Assembly (NCBI GenBank): GCA_013396995.1
Contig: VWZP01006706.1
Span: forward strand, 62,001-126,000
Reading direction: 5' to 3'
Length of the DNA: 64,000 nucleotides
From: Dicaeum eximium
Lineage: Eukaryota > Chordata > Aves > Passeriformes > Dicaeidae
Shown here: piece by piece, positions 37,321-50,029 of the stretch
Position numbering within the stretch: position 1 is the stretch's first letter
Layout: the number at the start of each line of letters is the position of its first letter
Position numbers and translations under genes: made by a program
Notes under the pieces: generated by a model
The model's input: only the letters and a program-made list of their open reading frames with translations
What the model was told of the DNA's origin: nothing
Databases searched by the model: none

Positions 37321-37700
37321 ACAAACAAAACTTCCTGGTAGTTTGCGGATGCTCGGACCTTGATGTTCCTTTCGACCACGAGCATTACGAACCTTGGGCG
37401 CTCCCTTCTCCTTAACGCTGAGACGTCACAGGGTTTGCCACATCCTGAGGGTGCAAGGATCGCTCACGGGTACCCAGAGAGAAAAAACCAGTCCCTCCCG
37501 CGGGGGAAGGTGGGGGTGCTCGGTCGCAGGAGGACTCCGGGAGCCGCGGCTGTTCCCAGGGAGGGCTCCCCGCAGCTGCGGGTCCGTGCTGTGCCCGCCA
37601 CGGCCGCGGGATGGCGCTGGCGGGGGCGGTTCTGGGGGGACGCTCCCGGCACAAGGATCCTGGGATCATCGCCTCGCTCGGCATGTTCAAGCCGTGCCTT
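37321..37700. promoter_or_regulatory. CpG-rich GC block
   Basis: A dense cluster of CG dinucleotides (for example ctcggtcgcagg, gggagccgcggc, ccgccacggccgcggga) is surrounded by CpG-poor AT-rich DNA. It directly follows the LTR-like segment, so it may be the retroviral leader/internal start. Alternatively it may be an unmethylated promoter island. A CRE half-like 'gacgtcac' lies near 37423. Two 128-132 codon open frames cross it, but their translations are low-complexity products of GC-rich DNA without domains, so I do not call them genes. Confidence 0.45.
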
Positions 37701-39229
37701 CCTACTCATGTGTAGCTCAGATAAAAGTGTTATCCAAACAAGATAACAGGATCGCAGAAGTGTACAGGAATCCAGATTTTGGAGTGCTATGATATATTTG
37801 AAAGGTCCTGGATAACTAAACTTGACAGCTGCCTGCAGCATCTTTATCTGCCCTTTCTTCAATAGTTGCCACTTCCTTTATTTTCTCCTTTTTTACTGTT
37901 TCAAGATGTGACATTTCCTTTGGTCATTTTTCACACATTTTTATGTTTTAGTTTGGGTGAAAAATCAGAAACCTAGTAGCTGTAAGATAAAATAATTAAC
38001 CTTTATATTAGAAAAGAACCTTTATAAAACTTTAAAAATAAATGTTTCTAAAGTCTGTGTCATATATAAGCATAATTGTATCAGATAATAGATTAATTGG
38101 CACCTGTTTGATTACCAGAATGGCAGTTCTGCTCAAATATCTGTTGTACTGCTGCTTATTACTCACTAGCCATTTATAGATACACTATTCTTATTTAGAG
38201 TATTTCCTGCCTATATTCCATATACATGTACTATGAATATACATTTCATGAGATATGTATAAGAGTTCAACTGATGCAGACCAGCAAAACACAATATTTT
38301 AAGAGAACAGGAAATTCACAAACAATAGGCATTTGATGCAAAGAAAAAGGAAAGGTTGTGGCATAAAACATACAAAGAAGATGGATTACAACTATCCCTA
38401 TGCCCATTTTCTAGGTCAGATATTACCCTAGTACAGTTCAGAAGCAATAAAATCACTAGTTAGCCAATGTTTGCCTGGATTTCCTTTGAAGTTTATAGAT
38501 TTTTTTGTAACTTCACTATTGGTGTCAGTTGCTGGGAGGATGAATTAAAACTCAGGCAAAAGAAATATTGCTGTCTGAATCCTTTCACAGAAACATATCA
38601 CCAGTAAACCAAATGCTTTAGATGTTTTATAGCATTTGGTACATTGGTGGAATCAGAAATTTTGGACTTCTTCTGTTGATATATGCCAGAGAAGAATAAA
38701 GTGGTTTTAAAAAAAAAAAAAAGTTGTCATGTATGAATAATCATAGAACTAACCAGCACTGATGTATTAAAGGTGTTTAGAACAGAAACATTTCAATAAG
38801 TTTGCAAGCAATTGTGTCTACACACATGATAGCAATATCCATAATCTTTCTCATTTTCTCAAAATAAGTCCCTTTACAATATCACTGAGCAACTACATGC
38901 TGCTCATACTTTTCATCTGTGTTCATAGCTGAATAGGAGAAACAGTGCCCCTGGCCAGTTTTTATATAGTGCTTTAGCTGTTACAACATTAATTTCAAAT
39001 ATAGCTTTTCCAGGGTAAGAGGATTAAAACATATATATTTTACTTTTCTGGGTAGACTTAATCACCACTGGCAGACCATTCTATGTGATAGAACCCTTCC
39101 AATCTCCTGTTGACTATGGGCCACACTCCAGAAATAATGTAATGAGTCCCAAAAAAACAGAGGGAAAGCGTTCTAATTTTAATGACTAGGACATTGAAAG
39201 GAGGGTATAACTTTTCATTCTTCCAAATG
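37701..39229. other. AT-rich non-coding stretch
   Basis: No gene or repeat family recognised. It contains a 14-base A run at 38709-38722. Confidence 0.5.
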
Positions 39230-39468
39230 AGACCTGGGGGTGCTGGTCAACACAGTTGGCACTGTGCCCAGGTGCACAGTGCCCAGCCTCTTCTGCTCCC
39301 CAGGGAAGTGGTCACAGCACCAGGCTGAAGGAGCTCAGGAAGCATTTGAACAATGCACTCAGGCACATGGTGTGACTCTTGGGGATGGTGCTGTGCAGGG
39401 CAGGAGTTGGGCTGGATGATTCTTGTGGGTCCCTTTCAACTCAGTGTGTTCTGTGATTCTGTGATTCA
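39230..39468 (+). mobile_element. CR1 LINE, 3' end with internal loss
   Basis: It starts with 'gacctgggggtgctggtcaa' (ORF2 middle) and soon changes to 3' UTR-type sequence. That part has 'ggctgaaggagctcaggaag', 'gttgggctggatgattcttg' and 'tgggtccctttcaactcagt', and ends 'ttctgtgattctgtgattc'. ORF2 sequence between these parts is missing. Confidence 0.85.
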
Positions 39469-40279
39469 TTATCCAGACAACACTAACAAACATGAAAATA
39501 GTTTCTGTACATATGAAAAGGAAAAAATAGTTATCGCAAAGAATCTTGTAACATTTGTGAACTTTCTTTTGTCATCTTGAATTACCAAATGCCTGTGGGA
39601 AACTCTTAGCAATATTACCTCTGAATTATAGCTTGTAGTAATGTATACTTTGCAATAAATTTACATAGTTTTTATTTTGTTTGGGTGGTTTGGTTTTTAC
39701 AAACACATGAACACGTGACAGTGTTTTTCAAGATCTTGTGTTTGTGCAGTAGACCTCTGTGATGAGTTTGGTAGCTATCCCCAAATATAACGTGTATGAA
39801 TGCACATGAGAACACAGACAGATGCACCACAGTGCCTACATATATGCTGAGATCTACACTAGCTAGAAAGCATTAGAGCTGTTATTGTTCAACTGTATGA
39901 ATGCCTAAATAAACCATGAACCTGGTAGTAGGGGTGCTTATTTAGAAAAGTGCTTTAATATTATTCCTGGATGTCTCATTCAAGCGTGAAGAATGCACAG
40001 AAGTTTTTAAAAAGGGGTGATAAAGCAGTCTTCCAGGGCAGCACTGCCAATGAACTTTCAAGTATTGATCTCAATACTGTGTCTTTAGTATCCCTTAACA
40101 ATATAAGAAGCAAAGCCAGAATGAAGCCAGACAAGCCACCAGAGAACAGCACCTATGTCATAGCCTGAGTTTGTCCTCATTGCACATCTCAACAAATCCA
40201 GGCTGGTGTGGTTCTGAACATGAAAAGGGCTCTCTCTGGGGGCAGAAAGTTGAAAAAATAGTTCAGATATTTTCACAGA
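39469..40279. other. AT-rich non-coding stretch
   Basis: Nothing recognised between two CR1 copies. Confidence 0.5.
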
Positions 40280-40400
40280 AATCTCAGAATACTTGATGTT
40301 GGCAGGCACTTCTGGAGATCCTCTAGTCCAGCCTCCCTGTTCAGAGTGGAAGACTGACCCTTCACAGATTGCTGAGACACTCATCCAGTTAGATTTTGAC
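40280..40400 (-). mobile_element. CR1 LINE, short 3' fragment, antisense
   Basis: The plus strand shows the reversed tail 'aatctcagaatacttgatgt', then 'ggcaggcacttctggagatc', 'ctctagtccagcctcc' and 'actcatccagttagattttg', the reversed 3' UTR of CR1. Similarity fades after about 40400. Confidence 0.75.
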
Positions 40401-43400
40401 TAGATGTAAGAAAGGAGATTCCCAAATCCAAAGTCCCAAAAAACACCTCTAAGTAACCCATTACATTTCACTACCCTTATTTAAAGTTTTCTTAATCATT
40501 GGCTCCTGTTCTTTTAGTGGGCCCTACTTAGAGAAGTCTGACTCCAACTTCTTTGCTGCCCCCTAATCATGCATCCATGATTAATCATGCATCCATGCAG
40601 ATGTCACTTTCACTGTTGTTGTCACCCTCCCACTCACCTTGCCCCCATCTTCTTGTGGTTAAACAGCTCTACTTTAAGAACTTTATTTGCTTCTCTAGTT
40701 TGGCTATTTCTTTTTATACAATATTTATCTATGAAACTCTTTTTGTTGCCTCAAAACTTAACAGTGATCTCTACTAAGACCAAATATAAGGCCAAATGGC
40801 TAGGTAAAGAAAAGTCCTCCTCTGGTATCCACTGACACAATTATTTTCCATATATGCATTCACATCACTCACTTAGGAGGTATGTGGTAGTTTTATTTCT
40901 GCTGCAATTGAACAAAATTATCTTCATCTGCAGAGTACAGGTTTCTTTCCATTTTTGTGTGTCCACATGAACTATTGCTCTACATTCAAAACCTCCTGAT
41001 TTTGAGTAAATGTTTCTATATTTTTAACATTCAGTTGTGAAATCAATATAGTCTATTTGTCCACCTCCATTTAACAAGCCCAGTAATCCTTCAAACTAAT
41101 CCCAGTGAAATTGCTTCTGTGTTTTAGCAATGAATTAAAAAAGAGGGAAGGAAAAAAAGTCATTCTGCATGCTCAGATCATATCAGGTCTGCACAGTGAA
41201 GCTAGGCAGCTGCTGTCAAAACCATTGGCAGAAATAATGACTGCTTAAAAGCTCAGACCCAGACTGAATTAGTGCCATTCTAATTTCACCACTAGATGTG
41301 AAGTTATTCTGCATTACTGCTATGAGAAACGTTTCTGTCAGAAATACTGATAGGAGGAATAAAATGTTTTGTTAATTTAATTTTGCATTTATATAAAGAC
41401 ATGTAATTTATAGTTTATATTGAATCTCTTTACTTATGGATGAGTTTTTAAAGGAGAAAGCATTGTTATAAACTATTAAAATTACATGTTAGACAGCAGA
41501 AAGCAAGTCTCAAGGTTTGGCATATAGTGCTAGGAATTCAGAACTCAGAATCCCAACAAAATGATAAATATCTTAAGCTAAGCAGTTGGTATAGATATAG
41601 TAGCAGGTATTAATGTCACAAAAAGAAAAAAAATGTTGACAACAAGTCAAGAAGTATTAGATCCTATGGAGTCTAACTTCTTGCAAAGTATGTAAAAAAT
41701 TGTAGAGTCAAGTTATTACTCCCTCTTAACATAAATTTTTACTTTACAGTATTGCAACTGACAATATTAGTGAAGAAAAATTGCCAAAACTTCAGAGTGA
41801 TTATATCCACCTGAGGATGGGTTAGGGAGAATTGCCCCAACTTTTCATTTTCTTCCTGTGTGAGTCTGCCATACACTTCATCTTCTTTCACATTGATTGT
41901 TTTGGATCAGAGTCAAATCCCCTCATGCTGACTGTAAATCTGTGACTAGAAGTTCTAATTCAGGTCAAGGTGTGTCAGTCAGACATTCAGAGATAGCCTG
42001 TTATTGTTCAGAAATACTGTGAAAGTAATGTGCTCCTGCAGTGTGATATAGTAGGTTAAAGAAACCCTTCAAATACTTCCCTGTAACAAGGAAATATAAC
42101 TATGGCTTGTCTTTCCTGAATGGAACTGCCTGGAAACTCTTCAAGAAGTCAGATATTGTTTGATACTGTAAGTTTTCATGAAAGTGAATGTGTTTCAACT
42201 GTTTTTTCCTGTCTCCACAATCAATTTGGGTGTGAAAGAGCAGAAGACCTTTGCCAGTTAACAGACCCAAGAGTTCTGGTTTTCATCATCTTCCCAAGGC
42301 TGCCAGACTACAGTTCCTGCTTCTCCTTCAGAAGCCAGGAAGATCTGTCTGCTCCAAATGGCTGGTCAAGCAGTGGTTTGTTCAGCCTTCCAGCAACCTA
42401 GATTCCTCTTTTAATTTTGATTTAATGCATTATTTACCAGCTCCCTTTTCTCTGACTTGTGTAATGCTGTTACTCAAAAAGTGCCTGAGTACATTTCAGC
42501 AGGATGAATTGGACCTCAGAACAGAAGGAGGATGGGATTCATGTACACTTGGCACTGAGTATCCTCTGTCTAGAGGGATAGCTGAAGACCAGCTGCAGAG
42601 TGTAATTTTTAGTTGTTTTTAAAAAACACAAATAAAGAGAGAATTACATGAGTGTCTGTGCAATCAGCCTCTATTCATTATATATTTTTGTTTAAATTAC
42701 AAGGTACAGGAAGAGGTATTGAGATACCTATTGAGAAATGAAATTAAAAATTAGGAGAAGGAGAGTAGAGATTGGTAAAATTATTTTTCCCTCTTCAAAG
42801 GAGATATTCTTGAATGTAGTAAAGTACATGAGTATTTTCACTCTCAGATCAGTGAGGAAAAAACCAAACTGTAATTCTTTTTTACTGAACAAATGCAGTT
42901 TTACCTGTAGAAATATCTAACAGGAACAACGTTAGTTTGGTAACATTTTTCAATGGGAAAAATCTGAGTTTATTCTTTAAATAATATTTTTACTATTTTT
43001 ATTGAGATATTTCCATTACATAAATATGAAAAATAAAGGCAAAATTAGCATTATGCATCAAGGGGTTTTTCTTTTCCTACTTTATGATATCATGTATATT
43101 TAACTTTCTCAGGACATTTTGACTTTATCTTCATGGTCAAGTTTCAGTTTATTTGGGGAGGGGTCGGGCATTTTCCAAACATTGGGGGTTTTTATGAAAG
43201 GAAAATGTTGCCTCTTGCCTGTCTTTCAAAAGTGATTGGTAAAATATGGGAGCAAAATAAGAGGAATGGATGCGCATTTGTATTAGTGAACAAGTTGTAA
43301 ATATTCGCAAACACAATAAAACTTAATTTTAAAAATGCATATAAAACCAAAGTAGCATTTTCCTAGCTTCACTGTCTGCATTCTTGTAAATAACTAAGAC

Positions 43401-43891
43401 TGTAGTTGAAAACTAGAGCTGTAGTTGAAAAGTATTTTCTTTCCAGCAGAGGGACTGTAAGAGCTAAATGTGAATGTGTTAACTGTATTATCTCCATGCA
43501 AATAGAGCTGATCAGATTAAAAAATAACCATAAAGGTAATGGAATTAAAGCATTTAGAGAATAGATTAGGTTCTTGGATTTATACCTTTAGCAAATATAG
43601 CAAATAAGGTAACAACAATGAGGACATTCAGAGATTGCCTTGTGCTATTACGGGAGGAAAAGGTAAGCTCTGTGATTTTTACTAAGGATATTGCCATGAT
43701 AATGCCAAGGGGTCAGTGTTTTGTGTTGTAAACTGATTGTCACACACACTGTAAAATGGGCAGGGTTATACAAGTTATATTGCAGTGAGTCACCTAAATT
43801 TTAAGTGAGCACATTATTTTACACAAACACGATCATTAAATAACAGTATGATTCTAAGTCAGAACAGTGCAGACTGCTTCATTCATGAGCA
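40401..43891. other. AT-rich non-coding stretch
   Basis: No gene recognised. Two overlapping open frames at 42.1-42.6 kb (93 and 123 codons, +) lie in a mildly GC-richer patch but show no domain. A small tandem duplication sits at 40564-40597. Confidence 0.5.
40564..40597 (+). repeat. tandem duplication of 18-base unit
   Basis: The unit taatcatgcatccatg(at) occurs twice back to back. Confidence 0.9.
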
Positions 43892-44400
43892 TGGCTGAAG
43901 GAAGTGATTCTCCCCCTCTACTCTGCTCTTGTGAGACCCCACCAGAGTATTGCATCCAGTTCTGGTGTCTCACACACCAAGGACATGGAACTGTTGGAAA
44001 GTCCAGAAAAGAACAGAAGCAGCGCAGCTGTTCTGCTTGGAGAAGAGAAATTTGTGTGGAGATCTCATAGCAGCCTTCCAGTATTTGAAGGGGTCCTACA
44101 GGGAGGGCAGAGAGGGACTCTTTGTCAGGAACTGTAGTGATAGGACAAGAAATAATGGATACAAAATGAAAGAGGGGAAATTCAGGCTGTACATCAGGAG
44201 GAAATTCTTTACTGTGTGGGTGGTGAGATGCTAGAACAGGTTGCCCAGAGGTGTGGATGCCCCATCCCAGGCAATGTTCAAGGCCAGTTAGGACAAGGGC
44301 CTGAGCAACCTGGTCTAGTGGGATGTGTCCCTGTCCATGGCAGGAGTGCTGGAACTAGATGATCTTTAAGGTCCCTTCTAACCCTTACCATTCTATGATG
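43892..44400 (+). mobile_element. CR1 LINE, ORF2 end to 3' terminus, internal deletion
   Basis: Sense CR1 with well-preserved blocks: 'gtgattctccccctctactc', 'gcatccagttctggtgtctc', 'ggacatggaactgttggaaa', then a jump at about 44025 to 'cttggagaagagaaatttgt'. It continues with 'tttactgtgtgggtggtgag', 'ggttgcccagaggtgtggat', 'ggaactagatgatctttaag' and the final 'ccattctatgatg'. The jump removes part of the VQRR-to-LFSLE coding region. It is relatively young by eye. Confidence 0.93.
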
Positions 44401-47400
44401 CCATTATTTATTCCAGTAGATGCTTCTGAAAAACAGTGCTGTGTATTCCATCCTTTTTCCCTTCTTGGAATATCTCACTTCTTGGTGGTATCTCAAGCAA
44501 ATCAAAAGTTGCTTTGTTCAAAAAGAATGAGTGTAAAGTGCTTTTCCTTCCCTTCATACTTCTAGGAAATTCTATTCTCTTTTATGTCATCATGAATGCA
44601 GACCTTTCAGTGCTCAGCAGACTGAAATTATTTTTTAGAAGTGTAGACATTTTAATTCAGATCATGGAAACTAGGATTTTGTATTCATACAGCTTGTCAT
44701 TCTCTTCACGTTGCTAGTTATGAGAAGGCCTTTTCTCCTACGTAGAGCAATGTAAAATCACTGTTAACAATGGAAGAAATGTGTTGGATCATGTGAGACA
44801 AAAATTTGGGGATCTTATTCAATACTTATGACTACTTTTTTCATACCATAGTATGCTGAGGTAAATTCTCACATGCTTGATATCTCTAGACAGTAGGGAT
44901 CCAAGGCCTTTGGATTTATTCAGATCCCTTAGGAACCTGCTGGAAAGAGAAAAGGGGAAAAAAGAGAAGGACACTTTTATTCTCCCAGGGAGAGAAAAGA
45001 GCATTTCTTTGCATTGTACTTCGATCAAGAATACTGCATCCAGCTGAGCCTAATCAAACAGAAATACATGGCAGTTTGTGTGCAGAATACACACACACTC
45101 CAAGACACCGTATGGGGCATAATACTTGTCAGACTTGCTCCCCTCTGCAGCATATTATTTTTTAAAACCCATTTTATCCCATACAGATTTTGTTGGTGAT
45201 TTTAAAATTTATTTTTTAAAAAACTCAATGCATCTACTCATGTTTTAGAGAGCCTTTAAAGAGTCAAGGCTTTCTTTCTGTCTCAGATGAAGAACTAGGA
45301 TGACAGAAGACAGTTTTTTCTTTCCTTACCTCTGATGTTGATTGTGTTTGTTACCTTGGAGGATTCAACTTCTCTCTCTAAGACTCAGTTCCTAACATCA
45401 AAAATTGAATAAATACCAAATCTTCAACATGGATATTGGTAGATATTTGTGTGAGATATTGGAAAGAACGTGAAAACTCAATGGGTATAACACTGCCTCT
45501 TGCAGTTTCTGGTGATGTGCCATGCTCAATGACAGGAAATGGCTAAGCCTGTTTTGAAGGAGATGGAAATCTGGTTTTAATACTCCACAGTTGTTTTTCT
45601 TTGATTCTATGGATTCACACACTCCATGTATGAACTCATGTAGGTTTTTAGCATCAACAATATTCTCTATTGAAAATACACCGAATGAAGAAATTGTTTA
45701 TATACTACCATCTTCTCTTGTTGGATGTTATTTAATTCTTAAAATATGCATTTCCCATGCATTTACTTTATGACATACATGAGTTTATATATCTTTGTAG
45801 AACCCCTTCATTTGCCTCTTATCTGGACTGGAAAGTTATAATGTATTCAATCATTCCTGCTACTGTTTGATACTTTTACACATTTTTCATCACACACCTT
45901 GTCATGTGAAAGGCAGCTTTCCTTGAACTCTTTATATTGGATCAATCTATCAGCACGGCCAAGAAAGACGAGACCCTTGTGCTCAACCAGCCTATCAGGA
46001 CCCTATTACACAGACCCCACTGAGCACCCGTTGTACTGAAGTGTGGTTCAACTAATTTACTCAGGGTCATGCACCGGCACTTTTATTTGGAATATTGTCA
46101 GTTTTGTCAACTCTGTTATCTGCTGCCAGCTGCTGCTAGTGCCTTTAAAGGACTCACATTAAGCAGTGTACAGAATAACACTCTTTATTAACAAACACAC
46201 TGATAGTAGAAGACTGTGATGGGCTGTTCAGAGATTGCAAAAACAATCTGGAAGCGATATACAGACAAGCTCCTATCACCAATGAAAGCTAGCTTGAGAT
46301 GATCATTCAGTGTGCATAGGATAAGGTTCTTACCCAATATGTATCCCAAGGAAGGAGAACACAAGTTCAAGTTGTTGACCAATCCCACAGGTTATGATGG
46401 AATCTTTTTTGACATCTCTCCCCACATATCTTTGAGGTAGGGGAAAAGATAACCTCAAAGTTGATGTCAGTTCATGTTTAGGTGGAGTTTGCAAAATTCA
46501 GTTTTTGATTATCATCTAAATAATTATTTGACTTAATTCCCATTAGCTGCATTTTTTTTTAGATGGAGCATAACCACAATATCTCTGCATTGCTTAATCC
46601 TTTGCTTCATATTTGCAGGGCTCCTGCTCTTTGGGTGTGCAGACAGTCCCTGGTGAACTATAGCCAAGACTTACACTCCTTGCTGACCTTTGTATTTTGG
46701 TCTTCTCCCCATACACATCCAGACCTTTTTTAGTTCTGCTATAATGTTTTTGCTAGGAAGAATTATATAAAATAATCAGATATGCATATACCACACATTT
46801 TGACAAAAAAGGGCATAATGAAGTTTTCCTATTTTGTTTGCCATTTTTTTCATAGTAATTCATAGAATTACATTTGTTTTCTTAACTGTTCTTTCTCTGA
46901 CCTGATATTTTCATGGAGCTGTGTGTTATGACCCAGAAAACTCATTTCTCAGTAACGATTGTCATCTGTCAACCCATCACTGTTTTCACAAAGATTTGTC
47001 ATTGTTTTTTACTAATCCTGTTCAAATTCCAGGTGTGTCTGATCTGTGAGATTCTTCTATACCCAGCGACTCTACTGATTCTAATATGGATTTTATTGTA
47101 TTTGTTATCCCCCAGTGACTTCTCTTGGAGCTATATTGCTCTGTATAAGCAATCCACCAAGGGAAGGATTTAAATATTCTAGGTGACTCCTCTGTGTTAC
47201 CTTGGGAATAAATAATTATTTGTACAAAAGGAAACAGTCCCAAAGAAAACAAGACAGACAGAAAAGATGCTAAATTTCATAGATCTCCTTTATATTCAGG
47301 AGAAAGATATTTGTGGAAAAGTGTCCCAAAGATTTCTCCACTGGTTATTAAGGACACTTCTTTTGTGTGTTCTTGTTCACCACTCAGCTCAGCTCAGTGA

Positions 47401-47602
47401 ACAGAGCATTCAACCAAGCATTTATGGAGGTAACACAAGGATTCCAACAAGAGCATCCATCATTTGAGGTAAATTCCCTAGTTAATAGGAACTAGTAGTT
47501 CCAGAGTTTTAAGTAAAGTCTATTTCTTCTGATTTGGACAATACACTCTTTACTGAATCCAAGAAACTTTTGAATAAAGTTATGGGATAATAAGTTAGGA
47601 AG

Positions 47603-47628
47603 CCATACTCACAAAAAAGTGAGTATGG
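47603..47628. repeat. perfect 10-bp inverted repeat with A6 loop
   Basis: CCATACTCAC (47603-47612), AAAAAA, GTGAGTATGG (47619-47628). The arms match perfectly and have mixed composition. It lacks the U-tract and context of a bacterial terminator, which is not expected here. It may be a foldback created by a template-switch mutation. Confidence 0.9.
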
Positions 47629-48487
47629 AATAGTAAGGAAGTAAAGGAGCATATGAAAAATTACTCCTCTGGAGTTAAAAGGGAAATAAATAAGATATAA
47701 CTATGAAAAGTAAAAGGACTAGGAAAAAAGAAGCTTTAAATTCTGTCTGAAATTTTAAGATTACTTGCAGCCACCAATAAGGCCAAATCTGGATGTTGCG
47801 TTTTCATTTCTGTGTTTTATATCGCAGCCACAACAATGTCTTTGTAGTAAATGCAGCCTTGTCCCAGGGCATTGGGCACCTCCATGGGCCCAAGGCTGGG
47901 ATGTTGTCCTCCAGGTGATTGTGGCTCAGCAGGAGCAGGAGGAACATGGGTGAGCCAGCTGGAGCTGGATGTGGAGCTTTGGAAGGATGCTCAATAGAAG
48001 GCACCTTCCCAGCCAGTGTCCACCCCATGGCCCCTGGGGCTTCTCCTGGGAAGAAATAACCCTCAACTGCACTGGCTCTTAACTGACACAGACCCTTATC
48101 AGCTGAATCTCCAGGAGCCCCTGGGGATGCTCATGGCCCTTTCAATATCTTCTACTCAAAAAGTTCCTAAGTAGATCCCAGAGATCACTGTCATTGCACT
48201 TGATATGGATTGTAATGTATGGAAAATACTCTGAGATTATCCTCAAGGTGAAGCTCATTAAACATCATGAACAAGGACCAACTAATTTCTAAATAGTCAT
48301 TGGGCATTGACAGGGTTTAGGCATGGACCTGTTTAAAACTGTGCAAACTGAAGCATATCTTGATGCCTTATAAATAGGACTTCCAATGTGAAAGAAATGC
48401 TAATGTTAAAAATGTAAAGATGACAGATTTTAGCTGGTTTGGAATGAAGCAGTAGGTTAGAGAGAAAAGGAGTAATGTCATAACCGA

Positions 48488-48535
48488 GAAATTAAGCACT
48501 TAAATTCTGTTGAAATTAAGTACTTGAATTCTATT
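48488..48535 (+). repeat. 24-base tandem duplication
   Basis: Two adjacent 24-base copies beginning 'gaaattaag' differ at three positions. Confidence 0.9.
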
Positions 48536-49338
48536 TCAGTCATTTGAGGTATCTTGTTCATCTTCCATACCAAATTTCTTTGGAAAGTGATGAAAAAAAT
48601 GAACTACAGTTAACCTTCCAGGTAATGTCTTATCTGTGAGGTTTGTCTCTTCCTACAATGCTACTTACTCATTTTGTGTAGGTTTTGAATAAACCTTTGG
48701 ATCAATGCTGGGAATAGGGGCCTTTAATCTGAACACCTACAAATGAAGTTTTGCTTCTTTGATTGTTTTGTGCCACCAGAAAAATTGTATTCTTTGTTAT
48801 GTGATGACAGCTTTAATGGGCTTGAGAAAAAATTCTAAGTGTCCCACCACTCCATTGCACAGTAGCTGGTATTTGCTGACAAGGAGTGCTGTCAGACTGG
48901 AAAGAGTGCTGAGCTGTGATTGCTCAGCATCCTTGAGAGGTTCATACCTCTTTTATTATAGGCAATGTCTTCCCATAACTTCAATTTAGGTGGAATTTAC
49001 CTTGCCCAAATTCAGACATGTAAGGTTTTATTATGGCTGGGACAGAGGAATCAACAACTTGCAGTGGTTCTGGATTCTGGGATTTATTAAAGAACCTTCA
49101 GGCTTTTACCCTGTTTAATTATCTCGCACACTTGCTCTAAGAAGTGCTATGTTCACCAGCTGTCAGCTTCCCTTCCCCACAGAGAGATCCCTGCTGCCCA
49201 GGGAGGGCAGGCAGACAGTCAGGTCTGGACAGCAGCTTGCACAGCCAGCCCAAGTCCCTGGCAATCCCCCAACATTTAGCTCCACTCATCTCTGACCTGC
49301 AGGATCACAGCCCAGTTCCAGTATCTTTGCTCCAATCA

Positions 49339-49583
49339 CACAGAATCATTGAATCCAACCTTTGACTGGTCACCCCAGCATCAAATAGACCATAGCACTA
49401 AGTGTCATGTACAGTCATTTATTGAATACCTCCAGGGATGGTGACTCCACCACCTCCTTTGAAGTCTATTCCAATGTTTAACAACCCTATCCATGAAGAA
49501 ATTATTTCTTTTGTCCCATCTGAACCTTCTTGGTGCAGCCTGAGACCATTTTGTTTTGTCCTGTCACTGTTGCCTGGGTTAAG
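49339..49583 (-). mobile_element. CR1 LINE, 3' end, antisense
   Basis: The reversed tail and 3' UTR begin 'cacagaatcattgaatccaa'. Then come 'catttattgaatacctccag', 'ggatggtgactccaccacct' and 'caaccctatccatgaagaaa', followed by reversed ORF2 end 'ttgttttgtcctgtcactg'. The 5'-truncation lies near 49583. Confidence 0.85.
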
Positions 49584-49985
49584 AAGCAAGAAGGCTTTTG
49601 TGTGTTTCTGTGTGATTGTCAATGTGCACAAATACTTTGAGAAGAAATGGGATTGTATTTATGTAACAGCAGTATGCCTCTGTATCCCTCAATCAGGCCA
49701 CTCATCACCTTTTCAGACTGTCTTTTTCTTTCTGAGACCCATTCTCAAGAGGTCTTATTTTTAACACTTTATTTGAAGAAGCCCAAATCCTGAGCTTTCC
49801 AACTTAATTAGTGTATGTGTACATGTGTAGCTTCCTAATTGGTGTTTCTCTCTCATGTCGCTATTAATTGTAGGATTCAGAATGTGTCGCTTTTCCTCAG
49901 TTCAAGTATTATCTGAATTTGTGACCAGTCCACACTGGTTGCAGCTAGCAAGTTTCTGCTTGAAAATGCAAAAGCTCAATTCCAG

Positions 49986-50029
49986 ACATTCACCTGTACA
50001 CACACACACATTCACCTGTACACACACAC
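49986..50029 (+). repeat. two perfect 22-base units with CA tracts
   Basis: The unit begins 'acattcacctgta' and ends in a (CA)n tract. Two identical copies lie head to tail (49986-50007 and 50008-50029). Confidence 0.92.

Larger units (their letters stand above)
44401..49338. other. AT-rich non-coding stretch with small repeats
   Basis: No gene recognised. A GC-richer patch at about 47.8-48.15 kb and another at 49.14-49.33 kb have no identifiable family and may be old, unrecognised repeats. A strong hairpin (47603-47628) and a 24-base tandem duplication (48488-48535) are listed separately. Confidence 0.5.

Noticed and set aside
37360..37792. Two 128-132 codon frames over the CpG-rich block
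   Set aside because: Translations are Arg/Gly/Pro-rich products of GC-rich DNA, with overlapping frames on both strands and no domain or start context.
39061..39125. 'ccattctatgtgatagaacc' considered as another CR1 tail
   Set aside because: It has a single octamer-like match without adjacent CR1 3' UTR blocks, so chance is likely.
42120..42622. Two overlapping frames in a slightly GC-richer patch
   Set aside because: No domain, no splice signals and no codon-like pattern. It may be an unidentified old repeat.
43620..43664. Short frame ending at GTAAGC near 43.66 kb
   Set aside because: There is no pyrimidine tract before it and the frame is too short to support.
47765..48150. GC-richer patch, considered as an exon or LTR
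   Set aside because: No LTR ends, no target duplication, no domain and no family recognised.
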